Part shown: piece by piece, positions 44,172 to 53,356 of the stretch | Position numbering within the stretch: the first letter of the stretch is position 1 | How the letters are laid out: the number at the start of each line of letters is the position of its first letter | Assembly: GCF_000470655.1 (NCBI RefSeq) | Contig: NC_021921.1 | Coordinates: 248,001-312,000 of the forward strand | DNA length: 64,000 bases | DNA from: Halorhabdus tiamatea SARL4B | GTDB taxonomy: Archaea > Halobacteriota > Halobacteria > Halobacteriales > Haloarculaceae | Reading direction: 5' to 3' | Notes under the pieces: model-generated | The model's database searches: none | The model's input: the letters and a program-made list of their open reading frames with translations, nothing else | What the model was told of the DNA's origin: nothing | Program-made: the position numbers and the translations under genes

Positions 44172-45446
44172 ATGGACGTACAGTCCATTTCCGACCTTTC
44201 GGACCGACGGCGACGAGCGCTTTTCGAGCGAGACTCCGGGATCGGCGAGATCCGCGAGGACGTCGCCGAGATCGTCGAGACGGTCCATCACGACGGCGAC
44301 GACGCCCTTCGGGAGTTCAGTCGCCGCTTCGACGACGTCGAGATCGAGGACTTCGACGTCACCGAACAGGCTGTCGCGGCCTACGAGTCGATCGACGACG
44401 AGGTTCGCGAGGCCATCGAGACGGCCGCCGCAAACATCCGCGCGTTCCACGAACGCCAGGTGCCCGAGGACTGGTCGGTCGAACCGAGCGAGGGCCGCGA
44501 ACTCGGCCGGAAGTACTACCCACTCGATTCAGCAGGGGTCTACGCACCCGGCGGCACGGCAGCCTATCCCTCCAGCGTGTTGATGGGCGTCGTGCCCGCG
44601 AAGGTCGCCGGCGTCGAGCACGTCGCGGTGGCGACGCCGCCGGCCGAGGAGATCAACCCGGTCACGATGGCGGCGATGCACGCGGCTGGCGCGGACGCCG
44701 TCTACCAGATCGGCGGCGCACAGGCCATCGCCGCGCTCGCCTACGGCACCGAGTCGGTCGACCCCGTCGACGTGATCGTCGGCCCCGGCAACCGGTGGGT
44801 CACGGCCGCGAAGGCCGAAGTGCGGGGCGACGTCCGCATCGACATGCTCGCCGGCCCCAGCGAGGTCCTGACGCTGACTGACGCGAGCGCCGACCCCGAG
44901 ATCGTCGCCGCCGAGGTCATCGCCCAGGCCGAACACGACCCGAACGCCGGCGTCGTCGCGGTGACGCCCGACGCCGACCACGCCCAAGCGGTCGCCGACG
45001 AGATCGACCGCCAGACCCCCGCGCGCGAGCGGGAAGACATCGTCCGCGAGGCACTCGACAACGACGCCAGCGGCGTCTTCCTCGCGGATTCGATGGACGA
45101 GGCTGTCGCCTTCAGCGAGGACTACGCGCCCGAGCACATCTTCGTCCACGCCGAGAGCGAGCGCGACTTGCTCGATCGGATCACGAACTACGGGAGTGCG
45201 TTCGTCGGCGAGTTCACGCCGGTTGCAGCGGGCGATTACGCCAGCGGCACGAACCACGTGCTCCCGACCGGCGGTTCGGCGAAGATCGCAAGCGGACTCT
45301 CGGTGGACGACTTTATCCGTCCCGCGACGTATCAACAACTCTCCGAGGAAGGGCTTGGGACGCTTCGGGAGACGATCACCACGCTCGCGAACGCAGAAGG
45401 ACTCGAAGCACACGCCCAGAGCGTCGAAACGCGATTCGACGATTGA
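44172..45446 (+). CDS. hisD: Histidinol dehydrogenase
   Basis: The 424-residue enzyme catalyses the last two steps of histidine synthesis, oxidising histidinol to histidine with NAD. Family landmarks are YYPLDSAGVYAPGGTAAYPS, VDVIVGPGNRWV, the zinc and catalytic residues in IAQAEHDPNA, EHIFVHAE, and YASGTNHVLPTGG. Length is normal. No other his gene is adjacent, which is usual in haloarchaea where his genes are scattered. Confidence 0.95.
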   Translation: MDVQSISDLSDRRRRALFERDSGIGEIREDVAEIVETVHHDGDDALREFSRRFDDVEIEDFDVTEQAVAAYESIDDEVREAIETAAANIRAFHERQVPEDWSVEPSEGRELGRKYYPLDSAGVYAPGGTAAYPSSVLMGVVPAKVAGVEHVAVATPPAEEINPVTMAAMHAAGADAVYQIGGAQAIAALAYGTESVDPVDVIVGPGNRWVTAAKAEVRGDVRIDMLAGPSEVLTLTDASADPEIVAAEVIAQAEHDPNAGVVAVTPDADHAQAVADEIDRQTPAREREDIVREALDNDASGVFLADSMDEAVAFSEDYAPEHIFVHAESERDLLDRITNYGSAFVGEFTPVAAGDYASGTNHVLPTGGSAKIASGLSVDDFIRPATYQQLSEEGLGTLRETITTLANAEGLEAHAQSVETRFDD

Positions 45447-45458
45447 GGATCACGTCTC

Positions 45459-45568
45459 ATACGGACAGTTGTAATTCGTTACCGCCCTGGGGATACCAGA
45501 TGACGGGGTTCGAGGGGCGATCGGACGAGTATTCCATACATGCCGAAAATAGTTACAACTGTCCGTAT
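45459..45568. repeat. 110-bp inverted-repeat element, MITE-like candidate
   Basis: ATACGGACAGTTGTAA (45459-45474) is repeated as a perfect 16-bp inverted copy at 45553-45568, with 78 bp between. It fills the gap between convergent hisD and the rhodopsin gene, and its last base is part of the rhodopsin stop codon. No coding capacity and no clear target duplication are visible. It could be a non-autonomous element, or a bidirectional terminator or mRNA-protecting stem. Confidence 0.6.
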
Positions 45569-46284
45569 CAGTCTTCGACGGCGTCGTAACCGGTCGCGTC
45601 GGTGACGTCGAACGTCTCGAGGGTCTGCAGGCCGTTGAGTGCGATCAGGCCGAAGCCGACCTTGGCGACGACGTCGATGTACGTAATGACCAGCGACGCG
45701 GTCTCGTTGTCCATGAATCCGTAGCCAGTCGGGGCGAGCAGCCAGATCACCGGGTAGACGAGCCAGAGGACGATCACGAAGTTCCGGAGTTTCCGGTAGA
45801 GCCCCGCAGTCACGTCGTCGCGCGCCCGGGCGCTCTCGTTGGCCTCGATCACGAGCAGATAGACGACGCCGGCAAACGCCAGGCTCCCCGCGAGGAAGAA
45901 CAGTTCTTTCAGCGGGGTCGCCAGCAGGGCACCGACGAATCCCAGAACGATCGTCGCCGCCTGGAGGCCGGCGGCCTTCGCGATGAGGCGTCGCCCGGCA
46001 CCGGCGATCAGAGCGATGAAGACGACGTGCAGGGGCGTCGTCAACAGCCAGTCGACGTATCGCGGGACGAAGATGGCTGCGCCGGTCGCGGTCGTGATCT
46101 CGCCGATCCCCAGCGCCATGAGTCCGTACGCGACCGTCGCGATCAGCGTCACCACGACGACGTCGGCGTACTCGCGGTGTCGATCACTCGACAGCGTGAG
46201 GAACCCGTAGGACAGGCCGACGCTGCCGAGCGCCATGCCGATCGTCCCGAGCGTGAACCACAACGTGATGTCGATCGCGATCAT
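45568..46284 (-). CDS. sop2: Sensory rhodopsin II-like retinal protein
   Basis: The 238-residue seven-helix protein has helix [16 protein letters not shown] with the counterion Asp78 and Phe89 at the proton-donor position, which marks a sensory type rather than a proton pump. Retinal binds Lys208 in [11 protein letters not shown]. Numbering runs three above Natronomonas SRII throughout: Tyr177 and Tyr202 match its Tyr174 and Tyr199. Two departures stand out: Ala207 where SRII has the signalling Thr204, and His86 at the bacteriorhodopsin Leu93 (proteorhodopsin 105) tuning site. It overlaps the htrII stop by 4 bp, so the two are cotranscribed. Confidence 0.88.
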   Translation of the reverse strand: MIAIDITLWFTLGTIGMALGSVGLSYGFLTLSSDRHREYADVVVVTLIATVAYGLMALGIGEITTATGAAIFVPRYVDWLLTTPLHVVFIALIAGAGRRLIAKAAGLQAATIVLGFVGALLATPLKELFFLAGSLAFAGVVYLLVIEANESARARDDVTAGLYRKLRNFVIVLWLVYPVIWLLAPTGYGFMDNETASLVITYIDVVAKVGFGLIALNGLQTLETFDVTDATGYDAVED

Positions 46285-48560
46285 CCGGAATCACCCCGTG
46301 AAACCGCGCCAGTGGCCCCGTCCGTCGTCGATCGGCCGACCTCGAAACGGTCGAGCAGCGCCTGGAGCTCTTCGGCCCGATCGAGGAGGTCCCCGGCCGA
46401 AGTCGTCACTTCAGTGATCGAGTCGGTCTGTTCGTCGGCCGCGGTGGCGACCGTATCAGCCTCGGTGACGGTCTGCTGGCTGATCGCCGTCAAGTCGTCG
46501 ACCATCGCCATGACTTGCTGGGCTGTCTCGGCTTGATCGCCCGTCGCGGCGTCGATCTCCTGGATCCCCCGGTCGGCCGCTTCGGCGCGCTCGACGATCG
46601 TCTCGAGGGAGTCGACTGCCTCGGTCACCGTCTCGACGCCCTCGTCCATCCGCTCGCTCGTGGTCTCCATGGTTTCGACGGTCTCGCCGGCCTGCTCCTG
46701 GACGCGTTCGATCCGGGCCTCGATGTCGCCCGCGGCCTCCTTGGTCTCCTCGGCGAGGTTCTTGACCTCGTCGGCGACCACGGCAAAGCCCTCCCCGCCG
46801 TCGGAGTGGGCGGCCTCGATCGAGGCGTTGATCGCGAGCATGTTGGTCTGTTCGACGATCTCGGTGATGACGTCGACGATCTCGCCGATCTCGTCTAAGT
46901 CCGAATCGAGTTCGTTGATCGCCTGCCGGGTTCGTTCGGTCTCTGCTTCGATTTCGTGCATCTCTTCGATGGCGTCCTCGGCGGCTCGACGGCCGGTCTC
47001 GCCGACTTCGGCGGCCTGCTGGGAGGTCTCGGCGACCTCCTGGGCCGAACTGGCGACCTCCTCGGCAGAGGCCGACAGCGTCTCCATCTCGGCGGCGATG
47101 TCCTGGAGCCGTTCGCTCTGCTCGCTCGCGCCGTCGAAGATCTCGTCGATGGACTGACTGACTTGCCGGCTGGCCTCACCGACGCGGTCGGCGTTCCGTC
47201 GGACAGTGTCGCTCGACTCTGAGACCGCCGTGGCGAAGGCCTCGACGTCGGCGACAGTCGCCTCCAGGGCCTCGAGGGCGGCGTTGAGTTCCTCGCCGAC
47301 GGTCCGCATCGCGTCGTTGTCGCTCTCGGGATCGACCCGCTGGGTCAGGTCGCCGTCGGCGACTCGGTCGAGAACCTCGCCGTAGGCCGTCGCTTTCGCT
47401 TCTAGGTCGGCGGAGAGTGCTTCCATCTCGGCGCGTTCCCGCTCGGCTTCCTCACGGGCCGCCTCTGCTTCTTCCTGGGCCGTTTCGGCCTCGTCGATCG
47501 ACTCTCGCAGTGAGTCGCGCATCTCCGCGAAGGAGCGATACAGCGTCCCGATCTCGTCGTCACGCTGGGTCGTGAGGTCGACCTCGAGGTCGCCCGCGCC
47601 CATCTCACTCGCTCGGTTCGTGAGCCGACGCAGCGAGAGTGCAGTGTTCGACCCGATGGTGACGCCGATCAACCCGAGGTTGATGATCGCCAGCAACACC
47701 AGTCCGAGGAGGTCGGAGTTGATCTGGGCCGAGAAGCCGTAGGCCGACGCGGCCGACTGCTGGGTCAACACCGTCCAGTCGTGAGAATCCATCCCCGAGA
47801 CGCCCATGACGGTGTCTCCCTGCCGGAGGAACGTTCCGTTCGCGACGGTCGAATTGATTACATTCCCCTCGTAAGACTCGAGGATCTTGCTCGCGTTCGG
47901 GTGGGCGACGTACTGCCCGTTACCGTCGACGACCACGGTCGACATCTCCCCGCTCGTCGAGAGTGTTGCTGCCCGGGACTCCAGATCGACCATGTAGACC
48001 AGCGCCCGGTCCTCGGCCCCCTCGACCGGCGACAGCACAGCCACGATCGGATGCTCGACGATCGGCACCGAGAACGGTTGGGAGATGTAGACGTCGTCCG
48101 GGCCGTCGAAGGCGGGTGGATCAGTCGCAAACGCTGCGCCCTGTTCGGCCGGGTTGACCCCGACCATGGCGTCGTTCGAACTGCGCAGAAACTGCATGTC
48201 GGCCGTGTCGAGGTAGTGGACGGCAACGACTGCCTCGGGTACCTCGTCGTCCGTGACCATCGCGGTGAGCTGTCGATCTATCTGATCGACGTCACCCGAC
48301 GCGAACACCGAGAGCTTCGAGGTCGTTCGGACGTCACCCTCGACTGCTGAGAGCCACGTTTCCAAGTGATCGGCTTGGGCGTTCGCCTGCCCGGTCAGGT
48401 CGTCCGCGACGTCAGCTCTGAGTTCACTAGTCGTTTGCGCGCTGATGACGCCGCCGAAGACCAACATCACTACCACCGCGAACGCAAGGGCGATCCCGAG
48501 CCGTGCAGTGTAGCGCTCGCGCACGAACGACGGGACGATTGCGCTACGTCTCTCTGACAT
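46281..48560 (-). CDS. htr2: HtrII-like phototaxis transducer
   Basis: The 759-residue protein from the ATG at 48560 ([12 protein letters not shown]) has TM1 near residues 20-45 and an extracellular Cache-like domain to about residue 275. TM2 contains [13 protein letters not shown], whose Asn matches the rhodopsin-contacting Asn74 of Natronomonas HtrII. Two HAMP domains follow, then the methyl-accepting coiled coil with the tip sequence [22 protein letters not shown], which relays to CheA/CheW. The large extracellular domain, as in Halobacterium HtrII, suggests added chemosensing. An IS lies 54 bp upstream of the start. Confidence 0.9.
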   Translation of the reverse strand: MSERRSAIVPSFVRERYTARLGIALAFAVVVMLVFGGVISAQTTSELRADVADDLTGQANAQADHLETWLSAVEGDVRTTSKLSVFASGDVDQIDRQLTAMVTDDEVPEAVVAVHYLDTADMQFLRSSNDAMVGVNPAEQGAAFATDPPAFDGPDDVYISQPFSVPIVEHPIVAVLSPVEGAEDRALVYMVDLESRAATLSTSGEMSTVVVDGNGQYVAHPNASKILESYEGNVINSTVANGTFLRQGDTVMGVSGMDSHDWTVLTQQSAASAYGFSAQINSDLLGLVLLAIINLGLIGVTIGSNTALSLRRLTNRASEMGAGDLEVDLTTQRDDEIGTLYRSFAEMRDSLRESIDEAETAQEEAEAAREEAERERAEMEALSADLEAKATAYGEVLDRVADGDLTQRVDPESDNDAMRTVGEELNAALEALEATVADVEAFATAVSESSDTVRRNADRVGEASRQVSQSIDEIFDGASEQSERLQDIAAEMETLSASAEEVASSAQEVAETSQQAAEVGETGRRAAEDAIEEMHEIEAETERTRQAINELDSDLDEIGEIVDVITEIVEQTNMLAINASIEAAHSDGGEGFAVVADEVKNLAEETKEAAGDIEARIERVQEQAGETVETMETTSERMDEGVETVTEAVDSLETIVERAEAADRGIQEIDAATGDQAETAQQVMAMVDDLTAISQQTVTEADTVATAADEQTDSITEVTTSAGDLLDRAEELQALLDRFEVGRSTTDGATGAVSRGDSG

Positions 48561-48603
48561 TGTGTAACGCGACGGATCGGATCGCCGTAAATGGTCACTC
48601 CCC

Positions 48604-48613
48604 ATTTTCAACC
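48604..48613 (+). repeat. 10-bp target duplication of the IS50-like element, left copy
   Basis: ATTTTCAACC precedes the element and recurs at 50276-50285 immediately after it. Confidence 0.9.
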
Positions 48614-50275
48614 CTGTCTCTTACCCACAAGTCCTAATCGAGGAGCTGACGAACCAAGACTGGTAGATGGGACGCCGCTCACGGAGTTGGAAGCCAGAAC
48701 TCGATGAGGATGGACAGCTGTGTGACATGGATGTTTCCGGGTGGATTCGAGCGGAGTTTCGGTCAGCTGAGTTTGGAGACAAGCGCCTGACTGACCGATT
48801 GGTTCAACTTGGGGATGAACTCGGCAGCTCACCTGCCGAGTCCATCCCCGCTGCCTGCGGAGACTGGGCCTCCACAAAAGCTACATACCGATTTTGCGAT
48901 AATGACAGTGTGGACCCCAACGAGGTTCTCTCTGCTCACAAGCAGCAACAGCAATCAAGAGTGAGTCGGTCAGACGAACTCTTGATTGTCTCCGATACCA
49001 CCGAACTCGTGTTTCCGAGACATCCCTCCAAAGAGGGCCTCGGCGACATTGGCAATTCTGAAATGGATCTCGAAGGCGTCAAGCTACACTCCACGATCGG
49101 AATCAATCCACGCACCCATCGGATGACTGGAGTCATCGATCAGCAGGCGCTGATCGAGGACCAGCAGGCTGGTGAGAAGTACGATGCCAACGGCAAAGCA
49201 GAGCCGATTCAACTTGACAATGAGCATGAGAAGTGGAGCCGTGGCGACAGGCAAGCCAGAGACTGGCTTGCCGACGATATCCGCCCGCTGTTCATTCATG
49301 ACCGAGGCGCAGATTCATTCGCGTTCTACGAAGAAGTCACCGGAGAGATGGAAAGTGCTGGCTTTATCGTCCGAGCGAATCAAAACCGGCGGATTTGGAC
49401 TGATGATGGTGAACCTGAAAAACTCTTTGACTGGAGCAGCGACCTTGCCGAGCAAGGTCGCAAAACAATCGAGATTCAACAGGGAGGTGGGCGCGAAGCG
49501 AGAACGGTGGAGTTGTCGATAGCCACTGGAACGTGTGAGTTGCGCGCACCAAGGAATAATCCTGAGCAAGAGGGTTCAATCGAGGCGAATGTCGTGAGAG
49601 TCGACGAGGTCGGTGAAAATGACGACCCGATTCAGTGGGTGTTGCTCACCACTGAATCGGTCGAAGAGTTTGAAGAGACACTGACACTCATCGACTATTA
49701 CGGCCTCCGCTGGCGAATTGAAGACTGGCATAAAGTGCTCAAGAGTGGCTGTAACATCGAAGAACGGCAACTGCAGACTTGGGAGCGGATGGAAGTTCTG
49801 TTGAGCATGTATTCAGTAATCGCGTGGAAAGTTCTGGAGTTACGAGAACTTGCCCGTGGTGATAGTTCAGTATCTCCGGCGGTCCTGCTGAGTGAGGCAG
49901 AGTGCACAATTCTGGAAACGAAATTTCCAGAATTGAGCGACCAAGATGGAAAATCATACGCAGTGAGCGTCGCTAAACTCGGCGGTTATCTTGATCGTGG
50001 TTCAGATCCGCCACCAGGGTGGGAGACGATGTGGAAAGGACTCCAGAAGCTACGCATGTGGGCTGAAGGATACGAACTCGGTGCTGAATGAGCGCGCTTC
50101 GCGGCTCATTCAGCGGAACCCGTCGAAATAACGAGTTCAACTGAGCTTTTCACGCGGCTTCATCGAGACCTCTCTAATCTTGGGCAGATACTGATAGAGA
50201 TTTGATTGATTTCTTCTTCTCATGCCTGATCTGGTTGAACTTACGCTATAGTATCGAGTTATGGGTAAGAGACAG
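48614..50275 (+). mobile_element. Complete IS4-family element, IS50-like subgroup
   Basis: The 1662-bp element ends in 14-bp inverted repeats CTGTCTCTTACCCA, strongly recalling the IS50/Tn5 end (CTGTCTCTTATAC). It is flanked by 10-bp direct repeats and carries one intact transposase. Its GC content is visibly lower than that of the surrounding genes. It sits in the intergenic region between the htrII-rhodopsin operon and the divergent pseudokinase gene. Confidence 0.93.
48667..50091 (+). CDS. IS4-family transposase (IS50/Tn5-like)
   Basis: The 474-residue transposase has the IS50-type N-terminus (WIRAEFRSAEFGDKRLTDRL, then ACGDWASTKATYRF). Catalytic Asp residues are in LLIVSDTTELVF and LFIHDRGADSFAFYE, and the 'Y-x2-R-x3-E-x6-K' motif is complete in YGLRWRIEDWHKVLK. 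It is full length and probably functional. Amino acid and codon use are less acidic and less GC-rich than the host genes. Confidence 0.93.
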   Translation: MGRRSRSWKPELDEDGQLCDMDVSGWIRAEFRSAEFGDKRLTDRLVQLGDELGSSPAESIPAACGDWASTKATYRFCDNDSVDPNEVLSAHKQQQQSRVSRSDELLIVSDTTELVFPRHPSKEGLGDIGNSEMDLEGVKLHSTIGINPRTHRMTGVIDQQALIEDQQAGEKYDANGKAEPIQLDNEHEKWSRGDRQARDWLADDIRPLFIHDRGADSFAFYEEVTGEMESAGFIVRANQNRRIWTDDGEPEKLFDWSSDLAEQGRKTIEIQQGGGREARTVELSIATGTCELRAPRNNPEQEGSIEANVVRVDEVGENDDPIQWVLLTTESVEEFEETLTLIDYYGLRWRIEDWHKVLKSGCNIEERQLQTWERMEVLLSMYSVIAWKVLELRELARGDSSVSPAVLLSEAECTILETKFPELSDQDGKSYAVSVAKLGGYLDRGSDPPPGWETMWKGLQKLRMWAEGYELGAE

Positions 50276-50379
50276 ATTTTCAACCCTGATAACCCGACGG
50301 GAAGGGATCGGCCGAACGTGTGATTGAAGCAACCGTTATCCTGTGCTTTGACGTGTCAGTGACGCGTAGTCGTCCAACA

Positions 50380-51840
50380 ATGGCAGACGTCGACGACGGG
50401 CGGGACCCGTTTGAGACGGTCCAGGCAGTGATGGCCGATCCGGCAGCCAGCACTGACCGTCTCCCGTCCTTGCTCGGACTGCTGGACGACGACGATCCGA
50501 CCGTCCGACTCGCTGGCGCGTTCGCCCTCTGTCTGGTCGCAGTGGCCGACCCCGGGTCGATCACCTACGTCCGCGACCGGCTCTCGGACCGTCTCGAAAC
50601 GGGCAATGCGGAGGCACGGCTGACCCTCGAGTATATCGCGAGACGGTTTCCCGATCGTGTCGAGGCCGAATTTGCCTCCGACAGCAAGGTATCACGGGAA
50701 GGGACAGGGGCCCCAGGGGGAGAGCGGGGGCGGGACTCGCGAGTGGAAGACGTCGGTCGTGTTCGGCCCCCGCGAGCCGGTTTCGACCCGCGGAGCGTCG
50801 ATCCCAACCGGAGTGTGATCGACCCGGCCGATCCACAGCGCCACGACGATCCGGCCCAGGGCCCGTCTGGCGGGTCCAGTCCGCCAGAGGGAACCGTTCC
50901 GGAAGAGTTGAAGCGATCCGAGACGAACATCGCCGAGCGCCGCCAGTGGAACCGCTTGTTCGAACGGCTGTCCGAGATCGTCGCCTACAGTCGCTTCGAG
51001 GAACTCAGGATGCTCTCGGGGCAGCAACGCGGTCGGTACGCCGACGTGGCCCGCGTTCTGACCGTCGACGAGGGCGTCGAGCGGGCGCTCGCGATGCGAC
51101 TCTTCTATCGGCCGTCGGCGGCTGATTCTGACTCACTTCTGGAGAGTCTGGCGACGGCCCTCGATCGGTGGCAGGGGATCAGCGATCACCCAGGTATCGC
51201 GACGGTCTACGACTGGAATCAGGCTCCACAGCCATGGGCGGCGACCGATCTGCTCGAGACGACAGTCGCCGATCGGGTCGAGGCGCTCGCCCCCTCACGC
51301 GCGGTTTCGATCGCGATCGACGTCGCCGACGCGCTGGCGTACGCCCACACCCACGGTGTCGTTCACGGCGGTCTCGACCCGCGAAACGTCGGATTGCCGG
51401 CTCTCGGAGAGCGTGGGGACGCCGACACGGCGACGCTTGTCAACGTCGGCCTCCTCGAGGTGTACCGGTATCACGTCTCGCCCGCGTCGTGTCTCGACCC
51501 GCGCTACGCCGCTCCGGAGTACTACGATCGCCAGTTCGGGAAAATCGATCACGCGACCGACATCTATCACCTCGGGGCCGTCCTCTATCGGCTGCTCACC
51601 GGCCGACCACCGTTTCTCGGCGAGTTCGAGGCCGTCCGGGAAGACGTCCTCAACGCGGCCCCGCCCCAGCCCTCGCTGCAGGTCGACGTGCCGGACGCAC
51701 TCGACAACGTCGTCTCGAAGGCGCTGGCCAAACGCTCGCTGGGGAGATACGAAACGATAAATGATCTCCGCCAGGATCTGACGCGTGTGCACGCCGAACT
51801 GACCGACCACAACGAGTCCCGCGGGAGTGACCGGCCGTGA
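50380..51840 (+). CDS. HEAT-repeat/pseudokinase protein
   Basis: The 486-residue protein from the ATG at 50380 has an N-terminal HEAT-like region (about 1-105), a Gly/Pro/Asp-rich linker (about 110-180) and a C-terminal protein kinase fold (about 200-480). Kinase landmarks are altered: the ATP Lys position reads ALAMRLF (Arg), the catalytic loop reads HGGLDPRN instead of HRDLKPEN, and DFG reads NVG. The AAPEYYD and DIYHLGAVLYRLLTGRPPF segments are well kept. It is therefore a pseudokinase, likely a scaffold or nucleotide sensor. The next membrane protein overlaps it by 4 bp. Confidence 0.85.
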   Translation: MADVDDGRDPFETVQAVMADPAASTDRLPSLLGLLDDDDPTVRLAGAFALCLVAVADPGSITYVRDRLSDRLETGNAEARLTLEYIARRFPDRVEAEFASDSKVSREGTGAPGGERGRDSRVEDVGRVRPPRAGFDPRSVDPNRSVIDPADPQRHDDPAQGPSGGSSPPEGTVPEELKRSETNIAERRQWNRLFERLSEIVAYSRFEELRMLSGQQRGRYADVARVLTVDEGVERALAMRLFYRPSAADSDSLLESLATALDRWQGISDHPGIATVYDWNQAPQPWAATDLLETTVADRVEALAPSRAVSIAIDVADALAYAHTHGVVHGGLDPRNVGLPALGERGDADTATLVNVGLLEVYRYHVSPASCLDPRYAAPEYYDRQFGKIDHATDIYHLGAVLYRLLTGRPPFLGEFEAVREDVLNAAPPQPSLQVDVPDALDNVVSKALAKRSLGRYETINDLRQDLTRVHAELTDHNESRGSDRP

Positions 51841-52568
51841 TCCCCGGCTGGGAGATTCGCTTACAGGAAATCGCCGGCAACCCGAACCTGACGTTCATCT
51901 ACTTCATCGGATTCGTCCTCATCGGTGCGCTCGGTGTCCGGTTTGGCGTCTATGCCCTCTGGAACCGCCGTGCGAGCCAGTTGCCCGCCCAGACGTCGAT
52001 CTGGACGTACCTCACAGGCGTCGGCGTCGCCGCCGCCCTCTACGGGCTGGTCGGCGTCCTCGAAATCGTCACCCCCGGAGTGCCCGCCGTCCGCCGAAGC
52101 GTGTTGCTCGCGTTCGTCCTCCTGCTCGCGTTGACGATGCGACTCATCGCACGCCAGGGCATGCCGACCGACGACGAGAGTTCGGACCGGACACCATCCA
52201 GGCTGACCGCCCTCGCACTCGCGCTCGTCGTCGGCAGTATCGCCCTCGCGGAACTCCTCAGCGTCGACGACGGACTGCTCGTCGGCGTGACTGGGGTCGC
52301 TGCGGTCGCCTTCGCTGTGTACGGCTATTGGTACGGCCGTACGCAACTCTCGCGGTCGATGGTACAGGGCACGATGCTCGACACCCTGTTGCGCCACTTG
52401 CTCCCGGTCCTGACGTTCGGTGCGTTCGTCCCGGCCATCGAACTGGTCGTGCTCGCGGGAATCGACCGTGCGATCGTCCTGCACGTCCAGATCGTCTTCG
52501 TGATCATGACGGCAACGGCGTTGATGACCGCGAACATCAAGCTCCGGCAAAACCTCGCGCGGCTCTAG
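51837..52568 (+). CDS. Multi-helix membrane protein coupled to the pseudokinase
   Basis: The 243-residue protein starts at a GTG overlapping the pseudokinase stop (GTGA). It has about seven hydrophobic helices, with a charged loop (ARQGMPTDDESSDRTPSRL) in the middle, and ends NIKLRQNLARL. The family is not recognised. The gene overlap suggests that it works with the pseudokinase, perhaps as its membrane partner. Its TAG stop shares CTAG with the convergent phosphodiesterase stop. Confidence 0.75.
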   Translation: MIPGWEIRLQEIAGNPNLTFIYFIGFVLIGALGVRFGVYALWNRRASQLPAQTSIWTYLTGVGVAAALYGLVGVLEIVTPGVPAVRRSVLLAFVLLLALTMRLIARQGMPTDDESSDRTPSRLTALALALVVGSIALAELLSVDDGLLVGVTGVAAVAFAVYGYWYGRTQLSRSMVQGTMLDTLLRHLLPVLTFGAFVPAIELVVLAGIDRAIVLHVQIVFVIMTATALMTANIKLRQNLARL

Positions 52569-53227
52569 TCACCGGGACAGGCGGTCGGTTCCTCGGCGAC
52601 GATCCCGTCGACCTCCATCTTCCGCAGCGACTGTGCGCGTTCGATGTCGTTGATCGGCCAGGCGTAGACGGAGAGATTCGAGCGATGGGCACGCTCTATC
52701 AACGCGAAGTCGATGAGTCGCCAGTGGGGGGCGATTCCGGCACACCCGATCCCGGCCGCGCGCTCGATAGCGGCTTCCGAAGCGTCGTCGACGATCAACA
52801 CGACTGGCCAGTCGGTCGTCTCCGCGGCGGTCGCGACGACATCCGTGTCGAACGACGAGAGCCACACGTCGATATCGGTCCCCTCGACGGCTGTCTGGAC
52901 GTCTTCGATCAGCCCTGATTCCTTGAGTTCGAGATCCAATCCGACGTCCGACGGGACGACATCGAGTACGTCAGCCAGTGTCGGAATCCCCTCTCCGGAC
53001 CCGTCGACGTCCATCGCCGCGAGTTCGTCGGCCGAATGGTCCGCGACTGCGCCCGTCTCGTCGGTGAGCCGATCGACCGTCTCGTCGTGAAAGACGACCA
53101 GTTCGCCAGAGCCACACCGCCGGATGTCGACCTCGATCATGTCCGCCTGCGCGGCCGCCTGTCGCACGGCTGTCAGGGTGTTTTCGGGATACAGCCCGGC
53201 GAAGCCGCGGTGTGCGATACAGCGCAT
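52565..53227 (-). CDS. Glycerophosphodiester phosphodiesterase
   Basis: The 220-residue enzyme from the ATG at 53227 starts MRCIAHRGFAGLYPENTLTA, which includes the catalytic His and the metal-binding Glu-Asn. It continues with IEVDIRRCGSGELVVFHDE, which holds the remaining catalytic His and acidic ligands. It hydrolyses glycerophosphodiesters to glycerol 3-phosphate and an alcohol. The longer frame up to 53446 is rejected because the family N-terminus begins exactly at this ATG. Soluble, no signal peptide. Confidence 0.93.
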   Translation of the reverse strand: MRCIAHRGFAGLYPENTLTAVRQAAAQADMIEVDIRRCGSGELVVFHDETVDRLTDETGAVADHSADELAAMDVDGSGEGIPTLADVLDVVPSDVGLDLELKESGLIEDVQTAVEGTDIDVWLSSFDTDVVATAAETTDWPVVLIVDDASEAAIERAAGIGCAGIAPHWRLIDFALIERAHRSNLSVYAWPINDIERAQSLRKMEVDGIVAEEPTACPGD

Positions 53228-53312
53228 ACCGTCCGTTCCGCGCCCGCCCTCAAAGGCCTTTTCGAGGAGAGGATCCACGAGTGCGCTCGGCCGGATCGGC
53301 CAAGTGGGCCAC

Positions 53313-53328
53313 GATAAATACCTATAAT
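53313..53328 (+). promoter_or_regulatory. Candidate TATA region for the DUF7139-like gene
   Basis: GATAAATACCTATAAT lies 29-44 bp before the ATG at 53357. The TATAAT half has the right spacing for a short leader. Confidence 0.45.
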
Positions 53329-53356
53329 CCTGGCGCTTGAACCATCGCACGAACAC

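Noticed and set aside
45568-46284. Proton-pumping bacteriorhodopsin or halorhodopsin
   Set aside because: The donor site is Phe rather than Asp, the counterion Asp rules out the halorhodopsin Thr, and the gene is coupled to a transducer.
48614-50275. Tn5-like composite transposon with cargo
   Set aside because: Only one IS50-like copy with its own duplication is present and there are no cargo genes.
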